In this document: one piece after another, positions 43,940 through 51,602 of the stretch
Numbering within the stretch: the stretch's first letter is position 1
Layout: the number at the start of each line of letters is the position of its first letter
Assembly: GCA_018712705.1 (NCBI GenBank)
Contig: DVGM01000057.1
Span: 1 to 59,806 of the forward strand
DNA: 59,806 nucleotides
Direction of reading: 5' to 3'
Origin: Aphodousia faecalis
GTDB taxonomy: Bacteria; Pseudomonadota; Gammaproteobacteria; Burkholderiales; Burkholderiaceae_F
Translations under genes and position numbers: made by a program
The notes under the pieces: generated by a model
Told to the model about the DNA's origin: nothing
Seen by the model: only the letters and a program-made list of their open reading frames with translations
Database searches by the model: none

Positions 43940-44409
43940 AATGCCTTTCCCCCAAAGTGCTGCTATTGCGATCTAGCGCCGAGGGTACACAGGCTATTAC
44001 CCAAGGACTTAGGATCTTGTCTTCGACGAGTAGTTTCTCGCTTCGAAGCTAGTCCGACAATAACAACTTGTTTTAAAAAGATGTCCGTCGTCCAAACGTT
44101 CATCTCGCGTTTTCTCGGAGGTTGTCTCCCCCGATACGGTGGTCAACACATTTAACAGTTTTTGGTTGTTTGACACCGCGATATTAGGGATAAATGACCG
44201 CGATATCAAGACCAGGACGAAATATTTTTTCTAACTGTCAAACTACACACAATATATACCATGAATAGCTGTCAAAAGGGCATATTTTCCAATCTATGGT
44301 GTGTTGTTTTGGGGACAGGAATAAGACACTTATAAGCAAAACCGACTACAAAGACCGTCATTAAGACGATTAAAATAAAAAAATATTTTTGTGTTAAGCG
44401 GAGAGAGAA
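43940..44409. promoter_or_regulatory. 470-bp divergent control region with repeated motifs
   Basis: No ORF of note. On the plus strand TTGACA (44170-44175) could be a -35 for the ArgH-like operon. ACCGCGATAT occurs at 44175-44184 and 44197-44206, exactly 22 bp apart, straddling that promoter, and looks like a tandem operator. CTGTCAAA recurs near 44235 and 44268 and its reverse TTTGACA at 44169. On the permease side, CTTCGACGAG/CTCG-TCGAAG forms a hairpin near 44019-44047 inside what would be a long leader. No known riboswitch consensus was recognised. Confidence 0.45.
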
Positions 44410-45804
44410 ATGTCCGATGCTATGTGGGGTGGGCGATTTGACCTACCGATGGATCATTTGGTTCAGGAATTCAATGCGACGATTTTGATAGAAAAACGCG
44501 TGACGCCTTTTTCTATCATAGGCAGCACGGCGCATGTGCATATGCTTGCTGCGCAAAACATTCTGACGCAGTCAGAAGCCGATACGATTCTTCAGGGTTT
44601 ACAAGCCGTCCGTCAAGAAGTTGAGGACGGCAAATTTGTATTTGATGTGGCTGATGAAGATATTCAGATGGCTATCGAACGACGGGTGACCGAACTCGTC
44701 GGCGCGGTGGGGGGCAAGATGCACACGGCGCGTTCCCGCAACGATCAGGCGCAATTGGATGTCAGACTTTACACGAGACACGCAATCGAGGAAATTATTA
44801 AAGCGATCCGTGATTTGCAGCGAACGATTATCGCCAAAGCCGAGCAATACATGGGGGTGATGTTTCCGGGCTATACCCATTTTCAAACCGGGCAACCCAT
44901 TTTGTTTTCCCATTGGATGATGGCTTATTTTTGGATGCTTGAGCGCGATATCGGGCGTTTTGAGGACGCTTATAAACGCTTAAATGTCTGCCCATTGGGC
45001 GCAGCCGCCATGGCTGGGACCACTTTCCCGATTGATCGTGAAATGACCGCTAAAGAAATGGGCTTTGAGGGACCGAGTGAAAATTCAGTCGATACGATCG
45101 GCGATCGTGATCATTTGATTGAAACAGACTCCGCTGCCGCCATTTGCATGATGCATTTAAGTCGTTTGTGCGAAGAAATCGTGCTCTTTACCAGTCAAGA
45201 CATTCACTTTTTTGAATTGTCTGATGATTTCTGCACGGGCTCTTCCATCATGCCTAATAAGAAAAATCCGGATATCGCCGAAAAGATTCGCGGCAAAGCC
45301 GGCCGAGTGTTCGGCAACCTTCAGGCGATGCTTGCGATGATGAAAGGGTTGCCCCTGGCCTTCAATACCGATATGAGTGAGGATAAAGAGCCGACGTTTG
45401 ATTCTGTGGATACGCTTCACATGAGTCTTCGTATATTGAAACCCATGCTTGAGAAGATGACGGTTAACTCGGAGCAGGCTAGAGTGGGAGCGGGCAGGGG
45501 ATACTCCAATGCCACGGACTTGGCGGACTACCTCGCCCGCAAAGGTATTCCTTTCCGTCAGGCCCACCACATCGTCGGTCACATCGTCAATTACTGCATT
45601 AAGCACAATACGGATCTTGAACGCATGACGCTGCAAGAGTACAAACAGTTTTCTGATGCGATTGAAGACGATATTCATCAATTCATCACTCTTGAAGCCT
45701 GTGTGGCCGCGCGACGTTCATTCGGCGGCACCGCGCCGGAACGGGTCAAAGAACAAATTGAGCGCGCTCGCGCCCGCCTAGCTCTTACTCATTGCGGAGT
45801 TTAA
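44410..45804 (+). CDS. Argininosuccinate lyase-like enzyme (variant signatures)
   Basis: 464 residues of the fumarase/aspartase superfamily, closest to ArgH by overall layout (starts SDAMWGGRFD, ends with the ASL C-terminal domain). Signature segments deviate: HTARSRNDQ (105-113; ArgH has HTG), GYTHFQTGQP (154-163; ArgH THLQxAQP) and the catalytic-Ser loop GSSIMPNKKNPD (277-288; ArgH MPQKKN). Such lyases cleave or form a C-N bond to fumarate or a similar acid. With an OCD-family enzyme and an aminotransferase co-transcribed, and no other arg genes nearby, it may act on a non-standard amino acid. GGAGAGAG before ATG. Confidence 0.82.
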   Translation: MSDAMWGGRFDLPMDHLVQEFNATILIEKRVTPFSIIGSTAHVHMLAAQNILTQSEADTILQGLQAVRQEVEDGKFVFDVADEDIQMAIERRVTELVGAVGGKMHTARSRNDQAQLDVRLYTRHAIEEIIKAIRDLQRTIIAKAEQYMGVMFPGYTHFQTGQPILFSHWMMAYFWMLERDIGRFEDAYKRLNVCPLGAAAMAGTTFPIDREMTAKEMGFEGPSENSVDTIGDRDHLIETDSAAAICMMHLSRLCEEIVLFTSQDIHFFELSDDFCTGSSIMPNKKNPDIAEKIRGKAGRVFGNLQAMLAMMKGLPLAFNTDMSEDKEPTFDSVDTLHMSLRILKPMLEKMTVNSEQARVGAGRGYSNATDLADYLARKGIPFRQAHHIVGHIVNYCIKHNTDLERMTLQEYKQFSDAIEDDIHQFITLEACVAARRSFGGTAPERVKEQIERARARLALTHCGV

Positions 45805-45807
45805 AAA

Positions 45808-46764
45808 ATGTCAGTTTTAACGTTGACGCAAGATGATGTTCTTGGTGTTTTACCAAAAGTGGATGTTTTTTCAACGGTTGAATCCATGTTTGCCGCCTTG
45901 GGGCGGGGAGAGGCTGTTCAGCCTAAACAGGTTCAAACGCTTTTCCCTCAAGGTAAAGGTGACTTCATCAACTACAGTGGCGTTTGGATGAGTGCCGGCG
46001 TGTACGGTTTAAAAACATCACCCTTTATTGTTCAGGAAAAGGGCTATACAGTCACCGCCTGGACTCTTTTAATGTCCACGCAAACGGGCAATCCTTTGCT
46101 TTTAGTCGATAGCTCCAGACTTACGCTCGAGAGAACCGCGGCAACGACAGCCGTTGCCGTGAAATATTTGGCTTGCGCTAAAGCTCGCCGTCTGGCCGTA
46201 ATCGGTACAGGCCCTCAAGCGTTGGCGCATATTCGCTACGTACAGGGTCTTCGCGATTGGGACAGTATTCGAGTGTGGTCCCTGAACAGTCATGAGTTAT
46301 CCGAAGACAAGCGGGAAGAATTCTTTAAAGCCGGTCAAGGCAAGTTGCAATTTGTGCAGACGAAAGCTCAGGCGATAGAAAAGGCCGATGTGATTATGCT
46401 GTGCACCAGCGCGGCCGCCTCCGTTCTTGAAGCCAAAGATATTGATGGTGCTCCCTTAATTACGTCAATCTCCACCAATGTGCCGGGCGCCCATGAAATT
46501 GATCCTGCCCTGTTGCCCGTGATGGATGTTTATTGCGACTGTGCGGCCACGACCGCTACGGTGGCCGGCGAAATGAAACAGGCTATTGAAGCCGGAATAT
46601 GGAGCGCAGAGCAAGTTAAAGGCGATTTAGGAGCTCTTGTAAATCATACCTGTGATTGTCCCGTCTATGACAAACCGGTCTTTTTCCGCTCAATCGGTCA
46701 AGGTCTGGAAGATATTGCCGTGGCTTTGGCAGTGCTCAAAGAAGTTCAAAAGAAGGATAAATAA
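45808..46764 (+). CDS. Ornithine cyclodeaminase / mu-crystallin family enzyme
   Basis: 318 residues. Conserved active-site Lys in GLKTSPF (K69), Arg in LERTAATTA (R109) and the dinucleotide motif VIGTGPQALAH (131-141). The family includes ornithine cyclodeaminase, alanine dehydrogenase, ketimine reductases and opine-type enzymes such as SbnB. Three bases after the lyase gene and two before the aminotransferase gene, so co-translated. Which of these activities applies is open. Confidence 0.86.
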   Translation: MSVLTLTQDDVLGVLPKVDVFSTVESMFAALGRGEAVQPKQVQTLFPQGKGDFINYSGVWMSAGVYGLKTSPFIVQEKGYTVTAWTLLMSTQTGNPLLLVDSSRLTLERTAATTAVAVKYLACAKARRLAVIGTGPQALAHIRYVQGLRDWDSIRVWSLNSHELSEDKREEFFKAGQGKLQFVQTKAQAIEKADVIMLCTSAAASVLEAKDIDGAPLITSISTNVPGAHEIDPALLPVMDVYCDCAATTATVAGEMKQAIEAGIWSAEQVKGDLGALVNHTCDCPVYDKPVFFRSIGQGLEDIAVALAVLKEVQKKDK

Positions 46765-46766
46765 AA

Positions 46767-47888
46767 ATGAAAATTGAAGCGTTCGGTGTAGAACAATGGA
46801 TGAATGAGTGGGAAACGAAGTGCGCCTACAACGTTGAGGAAACCTGTGTGGAGTCCGTTACGGTTAAAGAACTTCTTGAATTGGCTGGAGTCAGTGAGCA
46901 AAAGATGACCGCTGATCTTCTGGATAAGAAATTGACCTATGGTTGGATTGAAGGTAGCGCGAAAGTTCGTGAATTAATTGCCGGGTTGTATAAAAAGCAA
47001 ACACCTGAAAACATTCTCACAACGCACGGCTGCATTGGCGCAAACATGTTGGTGCATGAAACGTTGGTCGAACCCGGTGATCATGTGATTTCCGTGATAC
47101 CGACTTATCAGCAGCACTACTCCATCCCGAAAAGTTTTGGCGCACAAATTGAAACTTTGAGGTTAAAACCGGAAAACGGCTTCTTGCCGGACTTAAATGA
47201 GTTGCGTGCCATGGTCAAGCCGCGCACCAAACTCATTTGTATCAATAATCCAAATAACCCCACGGGCGCTTTGATGGATCAAAAGCTGCTTTGTGATATT
47301 TGCGAGATTGCCCGCTCGGTTGGTGCTTGGGTTCTTTGTGATGAGGTCTATCGTGGTTTAACCCAAGACGATGTATATAGCCCCTCTGTGGCTGATCTCT
47401 ACGAAAAGGGAATCAGCACAGGCAGTATGTCCAAGGTGTTTAGTTTGGCCGGTTTGCGTTTCGGTTGGATCGCAGCGCCCAGAACACTCATTGAGGCGGT
47501 TTTGCATCATCGTGACTACAACACCATCAGTGTTGGCATGCTCGATGAATACTTTACGGAAATCGCCCTTGGCGCTAAAGACAAAATTTTGGTCCGCAAT
47601 CGTCAAATCATCCGTGAAAACCTTCAAATTTTGGACGAATGGGTTAAAAGTGAGCCGCGAGCCTCTTATGTCAAACCAAAAGCCGGCACAACCGCTTTTG
47701 TCAAAATTGAGACGGCTCTGTCTTCACATGAATTCTGCGAACGTTTGGTCAAGGAAAAGGGGGTGATGTTTACACCGGGCTCTGCCTTGCATACCGAAGG
47801 GTATGTCAGAATCGGCTACGCTAATAACAAAGAAGTTTTGAAGAAGGGGCTTGCCTTAACGAGCGAATTTTTGAAAGAAATTCCGTAG
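46767..47888 (+). CDS. PLP-dependent aminotransferase, class I/II fold
   Basis: 373 residues, fold type I. NPNNPTG at 161-167, CDEVYRG (D192) and the PLP lysine in GSMSKVFSLAGLRFG (K223) are intact, with the C-terminal Arg in YVRIGYANN for the carboxylate. The N-terminus (KIEAFGVEQWMNEWETKCAY) resembles aminotransferase-like enzymes related to capreomycidine synthase, which act on arginine-derived substrates; that link is from memory and unverified. Last gene of the lyase-OCD-aminotransferase operon. Confidence 0.85.
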   Translation: MKIEAFGVEQWMNEWETKCAYNVEETCVESVTVKELLELAGVSEQKMTADLLDKKLTYGWIEGSAKVRELIAGLYKKQTPENILTTHGCIGANMLVHETLVEPGDHVISVIPTYQQHYSIPKSFGAQIETLRLKPENGFLPDLNELRAMVKPRTKLICINNPNNPTGALMDQKLLCDICEIARSVGAWVLCDEVYRGLTQDDVYSPSVADLYEKGISTGSMSKVFSLAGLRFGWIAAPRTLIEAVLHHRDYNTISVGMLDEYFTEIALGAKDKILVRNRQIIRENLQILDEWVKSEPRASYVKPKAGTTAFVKIETALSSHEFCERLVKEKGVMFTPGSALHTEGYVRIGYANNKEVLKKGLALTSEFLKEIP

Positions 47889-47903
47889 CGCGGCGCCAGA
47901 GAG

Positions 47904-47935
47904 GCCGAATTCTGTACTAAGCGATGGAATTCGGC
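47904..47935. other. Hairpin at the left edge of the AT-rich island
   Basis: GCCGAATTC (47904-47912) pairs with GAATTCGGC (47927-47935). It may end the aminotransferase transcript, but no T-run follows. The sequence beyond it is clearly more AT-rich than what precedes it. Confidence 0.45.
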
Positions 47936-48019
47936 ACAATTCGTTGAATAGGCACTGAAAAAACAAAATCTAGAAAACAAGGCTATCTCGAAGAGCTTTT
48001 TAGTCTTGCCACAGTAGAT

Positions 48020-48460
48020 ATGGGAGTAACTTGGGAATTTTCGAAGGTTTATAAAACAGCAAAAGAATTTTTAGCTACTATCCGTTCTGTCAAAAGAATT
48101 ACATTGGTTTCAGAGAAAGACTTGTTTAACCAGAGCGATTATGAGTTGCCTTTAATCAAAAATTTTGGTTCACCCTCGTCTTATGAATTGAATGTTGACT
48201 TCAGTGCAGAGCGAATTACTGACAAAGTAGTTTTTGTACTTCAAAGATTAACTGATTATGTCAAGAAAGGTCGCTATCAAAAGCTTGTGTGTATCGGTGA
48301 CGCAGGGGGAGATTTAGAACGGGTTTTCAACTCAGAAACGTTAATTGAACGCATCAAGGTTCAAGTTGCTAAGAATGATTCTAATGGTATGTATGATACT
48401 GATACTGTTATGACGGAATTCATTAATCATGTTGTCCGGATGCAATATGTTGAAAAGTAA
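48020..48460 (+). CDS. Hypothetical protein, probably 5'-truncated
   Basis: 146 residues from the first ATG; no family recognised. It looks soluble and mixed alpha/beta, with a plausible folded core (VVFVLQRLTDYVKKGRYQKLVCIGD). There is no SD at 48020. The frame stays open upstream to a stop at 47945 and encodes convincing protein (GYLEELFSLATVD) but has no ATG, GTG or TTG, so the gene appears to have lost its true start where the island joins the chromosome. Treat as a truncated gene. Confidence 0.5.
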   Translation: MGVTWEFSKVYKTAKEFLATIRSVKRITLVSEKDLFNQSDYELPLIKNFGSPSSYELNVDFSAERITDKVVFVLQRLTDYVKKGRYQKLVCIGDAGGDLERVFNSETLIERIKVQVAKNDSNGMYDTDTVMTEFINHVVRMQYVEK

Positions 48461-48540
48461 TTTTTTTTGTTTGGGGCTTAGCAGTTTTAGTTGGCGCTGA
48501 AGTTTGGCATTTCTAAATTATTTCGTCGGACAATGCCCTG

Positions 48541-48969
48541 ATGATACTGGGCGTTATGCTATCAGTGTTATTTGGTTTTTATGTGACTCAGTTAACATCT
48601 TTAATAGGCAGTTCAGCTTCTCGCTTCCTCTATGAAAGGAGTAGTGAGAAAACTAATGAGAGTTTATTGTCCCTGTTTGTTACGGATTATCGAAGTTGCA
48701 CTAGAACTTGTTTGTTAACTATCGCTATTGTTTTTATTTATCTGTTTTTGCAAGAGCAGATAACTTTATTTTCAGCACAGTTAGCAATATTTGTAGTTTC
48801 TATCATGGTTGGACTAATAACGGTCTCTCTATTGAGGTTAAAACAAATGTTTGATGTTTTGCTGCAGCTTTTGATTCAAGAAGCCCCTCACGCAGAACGA
48901 CATACCCTTAGTGATGTCGAAAATGTTAGAAAAGCAGAAATTCGTAGAATGATGGATAGAAAAATATAA
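48541..48969 (+). CDS. Hypothetical membrane protein
   Basis: 142 residues: an N-terminal hydrophobic segment, two adjacent membrane helices (about 57-95) and a charged, basic C-terminus. No family recognised. No good SD precedes the ATG, so the start is uncertain. It is 80 bases after the truncated gene on the same strand. AT-rich like the rest of the island. Confidence 0.5.
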   Translation: MILGVMLSVLFGFYVTQLTSLIGSSASRFLYERSSEKTNESLLSLFVTDYRSCTRTCLLTIAIVFIYLFLQEQITLFSAQLAIFVVSIMVGLITVSLLRLKQMFDVLLQLLIQEAPHAERHTLSDVENVRKAEIRRMMDRKI

Positions 48970-49000
48970 CAAAACCGAATTATGGCACTGTTACAAAAGT

Positions 49001-49098
49001 GAGCTATTATGACTACACTTCGTGAGAAGTTGGGTCGAAAGGCCCGATGCTATGCTACTGACAGCTCTTCAGGTCGAGAGATCCGAAGGGCTTTTTTT
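49001..49098 (+). ncRNA. Candidate structured small RNA with three GNRA-capped hairpins
   Basis: ACTTC-GTGA-GAAGT (49017-49030), GGGTC-GAAA-GGCCC (49032-49045) and a terminator hairpin AGCTCTTC-A-GGTC-GAGA-GATC-C-GAAGGGCT (49063-49092) followed by seven T. All three loops are GNRA tetraloops. GAGCT at 49001-49005 can also pair with AGCTC at 49063-49067, competing with the terminator. No plus-strand gene clearly follows, so a stand-alone RNA is more likely than a leader. Class not recognised. Confidence 0.5.
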
Positions 49099-49195
49099 CA
49101 TGAATAAGCAACCTATGAAATCAACGAAATACAATGGAGATTTTGGCCTGTTGGCTTTTGCTCTTCTTTATTTTCTTACATATATCCGGGGATGC

Positions 49196-49999
49196 CTAGA
49201 CCCATTCCTCTTTCTTTTGAGTTTCACGGTCATCCTTGAGGAGCTCACGATTATTTCCGGATATGTGGTTTTCTCCGTTGTCAATCGGTCGTTTTACGTC
49301 CCTACTTTGACTTTGAGGGATTGCGGACCCGTGGTGGTGTGCGCAGTAGCATTCATTTTCATGCTCTGGCGTGGCATGTATCCTTGGTGGATTGATTTGT
49401 TTTTGGTGTTGTTCTTGCTCTATTTGTTGATGAGTTTCTATGGCACTTTTCGCGGCAAGCTCAGCGATTTCCTTAGGTTTTAAATTTGGTTGATTCGCCT
49501 CTTGAATCTGGTTATAAATTGTAAGAAGCAAAAGAATAATGTTTAAAACGTATTCTATGGTCTTCAGGTCCAAACCTGAAGTTAGTGCGGTGTTAGCAGT
49601 AGGTGATGAGGTTACAAATCTTTCTTTGAGAATTTCCTCAAAACGAGATTCTGGTTGCCCTTTGAGAGCGAAAAATACATCTTCAAGTGAGAGATTTTTG
49701 TATGCATTCAAGTCGACTTCTTGCTTGATTAGGCCATCATGAATTCGTTTTAATTCGTCAAAAACACCTGCCTTTTGAGCTAGTAGAAATCCCTCAATGT
49801 ACGGAGCTACTTTCTCTGCAAATGCAAGTAAGGCACTGTGGATAGTTTGTAATATCGGAATCGCTTGTTTCTGAAGTTCTAACACTACTGGAATAAGCTC
49901 TTTATTGAGATCTTCAAGAATCTTTAAGTTGTTTTGAATATCTGGGGATTTCAATATGTTGACGATGTACTCGGTATCAATGTTTGATTTATTTGTCAT
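49196..49999 (-). CDS. Hypothetical protein with central membrane helix
   Basis: 267 residues, no family recognised. An N-terminal helical region (about 1-95), one strong hydrophobic segment (TIEYVLNIILLLLTIYNQI near 150-168) and a hydrophilic Gln/Glu/His/Asn-rich tail. AAGGAA precedes the ATG. Its start codon lies in the 3' arm of an inverted repeat also found before the gene at 50359. A plus-strand ORF at 49022-49483 overlaps it but looks like a shadow. Confidence 0.6.
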   Translation of the reverse strand: MTNKSNIDTEYIVNILKSPDIQNNLKILEDLNKELIPVVLELQKQAIPILQTIHSALLAFAEKVAPYIEGFLLAQKAGVFDELKRIHDGLIKQEVDLNAYKNLSLEDVFFALKGQPESRFEEILKERFVTSSPTANTALTSGLDLKTIEYVLNIILLLLTIYNQIQEANQPNLKPKEIAELAAKSAIETHQQIEQEQHQKQINPPRIHATPEHENECYCAHHHGSAIPQSQSRDVKRPIDNGENHISGNNRELLKDDRETQKKEEWV

Positions 50000-50073
50000 T
50001 TCACTGGTTCCTTATTTTGGTCGGTTTTTCTGCTCATTCGGACTGTACCAATTTTAGAGAACCAATGAAATGA
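49996..50073 (-). promoter_or_regulatory. Inverted-repeat leader enclosing the start codon (copy A)
   Basis: On the minus strand TCATTTCATTGGTT (plus 50060-50073) can pair with AACCAGTGAAATGA (plus 49996-50009), 13 of 14 positions, with about 50 bases between. The 3' arm contains the ATG. The 100 bases upstream are alignable with those of the gene starting at 50802. Confidence 0.55.
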
Positions 50074-50115
50074 CTAACTGTAGCTCGCTAGGGGCGATTC
50101 AGAGGAAGTTCAGCT

Positions 50116-50385
50116 ATGGACTCTGTTGAAGGTGTTTTAAGTATCTTCCGCTACTTGATTGCTATAGATATCTTTTTCCTCTTTGTTGTACTTATTCTTA
50201 TTTATAAATGCCACGATAAGTTAGATGATATGGAAAAGTTATCCAGGCGTTTAAAACTTTTTGAAGAACGATACATAAAGCTGGTAAATGAAGTTAAGTT
50301 CGAACGTAATAAAGTCCAATGCAAATTGGCAGATGTAAAGCGCCTACTGGAGCGTAACTCAATAGATCTTAACAAGCTCCGCTAA
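50116..50385 (+). CDS. Small membrane-anchored coiled-coil protein
   Basis: 89 residues: N-terminal TM helix (YLIAIDIFFLFVVLILIYK) followed by a charged coiled-coil (KLDDMEKLSRRLKLFEERY). GAGGAAG lies before the ATG. The layout resembles phage inner spanins or similar lysis accessory proteins, but no family is recognised. Its 3' end overlaps the convergent gene at 50359 by 27 bases. Confidence 0.6.
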   Translation: MDSVEGVLSIFRYLIAIDIFFLFVVLILIYKCHDKLDDMEKLSRRLKLFEERYIKLVNEVKFERNKVQCKLADVKRLLERNSIDLNKLR

Positions 50386-50802
50386 ACCATTAGGAGCCAA
50401 CCAAGTCGCTAATAAAGCGATAATCACGGCCAGAGAGATTTCTTTTGTTTTCTCTTTTAATGAGGTTTTTAATGATTTTCTCAGGTTACAAGAAAGAATC
50501 GCGTTGTATTCTGAGGGTTGGTGACACTTCAACAATAGCAGCAACTTTGTGATAGATACATCTTTGTATTGGTCGAGGTTAAGCTCTTTTTCAAGTATGA
50601 AAATGTTGTGCAAGGTGTTCAATCCTTCTTGATCCCACTGCCATGAGGCGAGGGGTTGATCAACTGAGTCTGATACTGAGAACGACTTGTACTGAAGTAA
50701 GCCAAGACTAATGAACAATTCGGTATCTTCGGAGAATTTATGAAGCCAAATCTCAATATGTTCTATATCTTTTTCTGACAAAGAGGGTTTGGTAGTGCTC
50801 AT
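50359..50802 (-). CDS. Hypothetical protein with C-terminal membrane segment
   Basis: 147 residues, acidic helical N-terminus and a hydrophobic C-terminal helix (EISLAVIIALLATWLAP), so probably tail-anchored. AGGAG lies nine bases before the ATG. No family recognised. Shares its leader architecture, but not its protein sequence, with the gene at 49196. Convergent overlap with the 89-residue gene. Confidence 0.6.
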   Translation of the reverse strand: MSTTKPSLSEKDIEHIEIWLHKFSEDTELFISLGLLQYKSFSVSDSVDQPLASWQWDQEGLNTLHNIFILEKELNLDQYKDVSITKLLLLLKCHQPSEYNAILSCNLRKSLKTSLKEKTKEISLAVIIALLATWLAPNGLAELVKIY

Positions 50803-50878
50803 TTCACTGACTCCTGGTTCTGTAGTTCTTTTGTAGGTTGCTCGTTCATGTTACAGCAATTAGGGGTCAGTGAAATGA
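50799..50878 (-). promoter_or_regulatory. Inverted-repeat leader enclosing the start codon (copy B)
   Basis: Perfect 13-bp arms: TCATTTCACTGAC (plus 50866-50878 read on minus) and GTCAGTGAAATGA (plus 50799-50811 read on minus), separated by 54 bases. The 3' arm holds the ATG, with AGGAG immediately beside it. Closing the stem would hide the start codon. Confidence 0.6.
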
Positions 50879-50931
50879 ATTTTCGCTACGTTAGGGTCGT
50901 TTGAAGTCTTTTTCATGCACCTTACGTCTTA

Positions 50932-50953
50932 GGGGCTTGATGCCCCGTTTTTT
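50932..50953 (+). terminator. Terminator upstream of the HNH gene
   Basis: GGGGC-TTGAT-GCCCC (50932-50946) followed by G and six T, ending seven bases before the HNH start. Likely separates the late packaging genes from earlier transcription. Confidence 0.75.
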
Positions 50954-50959
50954 ATTCCT

Positions 50960-51391
50960 ATGGCTCTTTTGAAACTTTGTGTTTATCCCGGCTGCCATCG
51001 TCCAGTAGCACTTTCTGAAAAGTATTGTGAACTTCACAAAAAAGCTGGTAGACAGCGTGAAGTAAAAATGGTGGAAGAGCGTGAAGTCAACTGGCTGAAA
51101 CGATCTGGAAATTCTTCAGAGAGAGGTTATGGCTACCGATGGCAAAAGCTTCGCAATCGGTTCATTGCTCAGCATCCGTACTGTGAAGAATGTATGAAGC
51201 AAGGCAAGATCACTTTGGCAACGGATGTTGACCACATAGTTCCGCATCGTGGTGATCCGGCGCTGCTCTACGATGAAACTAATTTACAGTCTCTCTGCAA
51301 GGCTTGCCACTCAAGAAAGACCGCCAAAGAGGATGGTGGCTTTGGAAATCCTACTGACGGCGAAGCCAGTAGGACGAGATGTAGGCAATGA
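50960..51391 (+). CDS. Phage HNH endonuclease
   Basis: 143 residues. Two Cys pairs in the N-terminus (CVYPGCHRP, YCELH), then the HNH core: YCEECMKQGKITLATDVDHIVPHRGDPALLYDETNLQSLCKACHSRKT, with Cys-x2-Cys zinc ribs and the DH, N and H residues. Such enzymes sit beside the terminase genes of HK97-like phages and assist cos/pac cleavage. Next to terS, so part of the prophage packaging module. No clear SD. Confidence 0.88.
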   Translation: MALLKLCVYPGCHRPVALSEKYCELHKKAGRQREVKMVEEREVNWLKRSGNSSERGYGYRWQKLRNRFIAQHPYCEECMKQGKITLATDVDHIVPHRGDPALLYDETNLQSLCKACHSRKTAKEDGGFGNPTDGEASRTRCRQ

Positions 51392-51509
51392 TTGCGAAAT
51401 ATAAGAACATGCCCCAGCCTGTTTCAGGCGGTGGCATTAACGCAATTGAGCCGAGAAACAAGACGGTGCCTGTGATTGCGGTGAGGATTAAGTTAACAAT
51501 GAACTTCAT
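51351..51509 (-). CDS. Small two-helix membrane protein (52 residues)
   Basis: Minus-strand frame starting ATG at 51509 and ending TAG at 51351. It encodes MKFIVNLILTAITGTVLFLG, then PPPETGWGMFLYFAIIAYI and a basic RR end: two membrane helices with a positive-inside tail, resembling holin-like proteins. A second in-frame ATG at 51524 would add five residues. Overlaps the end of the HNH gene by 41 bases. No SD seen, so only moderate support. Confidence 0.45.
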   Translation of the reverse strand: MKFIVNLILTAITGTVLFLGSIALMPPPETGWGMFLYFAIIAYISSYWLRRQ

Positions 51510-51565
51510 GTATTCATTGTACATTGTTTGATTTTGTAGTTTGAGATGGATTGTAAGCTGTGATT

Positions 51566-51593
51566 GCAGTCTTTCCTTGACGAGAAAGACTGC
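51566..51593. other. Perfect 10-bp hairpin
   Basis: GCAGTCTTTC (51566-51575) pairs with GAAAGACTGC (51584-51593). It lies past the end of the lipoprotein gene and probably stabilises or ends that transcript, though no T-run follows. Confidence 0.5.
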
Positions 51594-51602
51594 AAAATAA
51601 CA

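Noticed and set aside
44041..44140. Possible glutamine or lysine riboswitch in the divergent control region
   Set aside because: A GTTCATC...GGAGG resemblance was noticed, but the conserved core of neither class could be completed.
49022..49483. 153-codon plus-strand frame with hydrophobic segments
   Set aside because: It begins inside the structured RNA/terminator, has no SD and mostly mirrors the minus-strand gene at 49196-49999.
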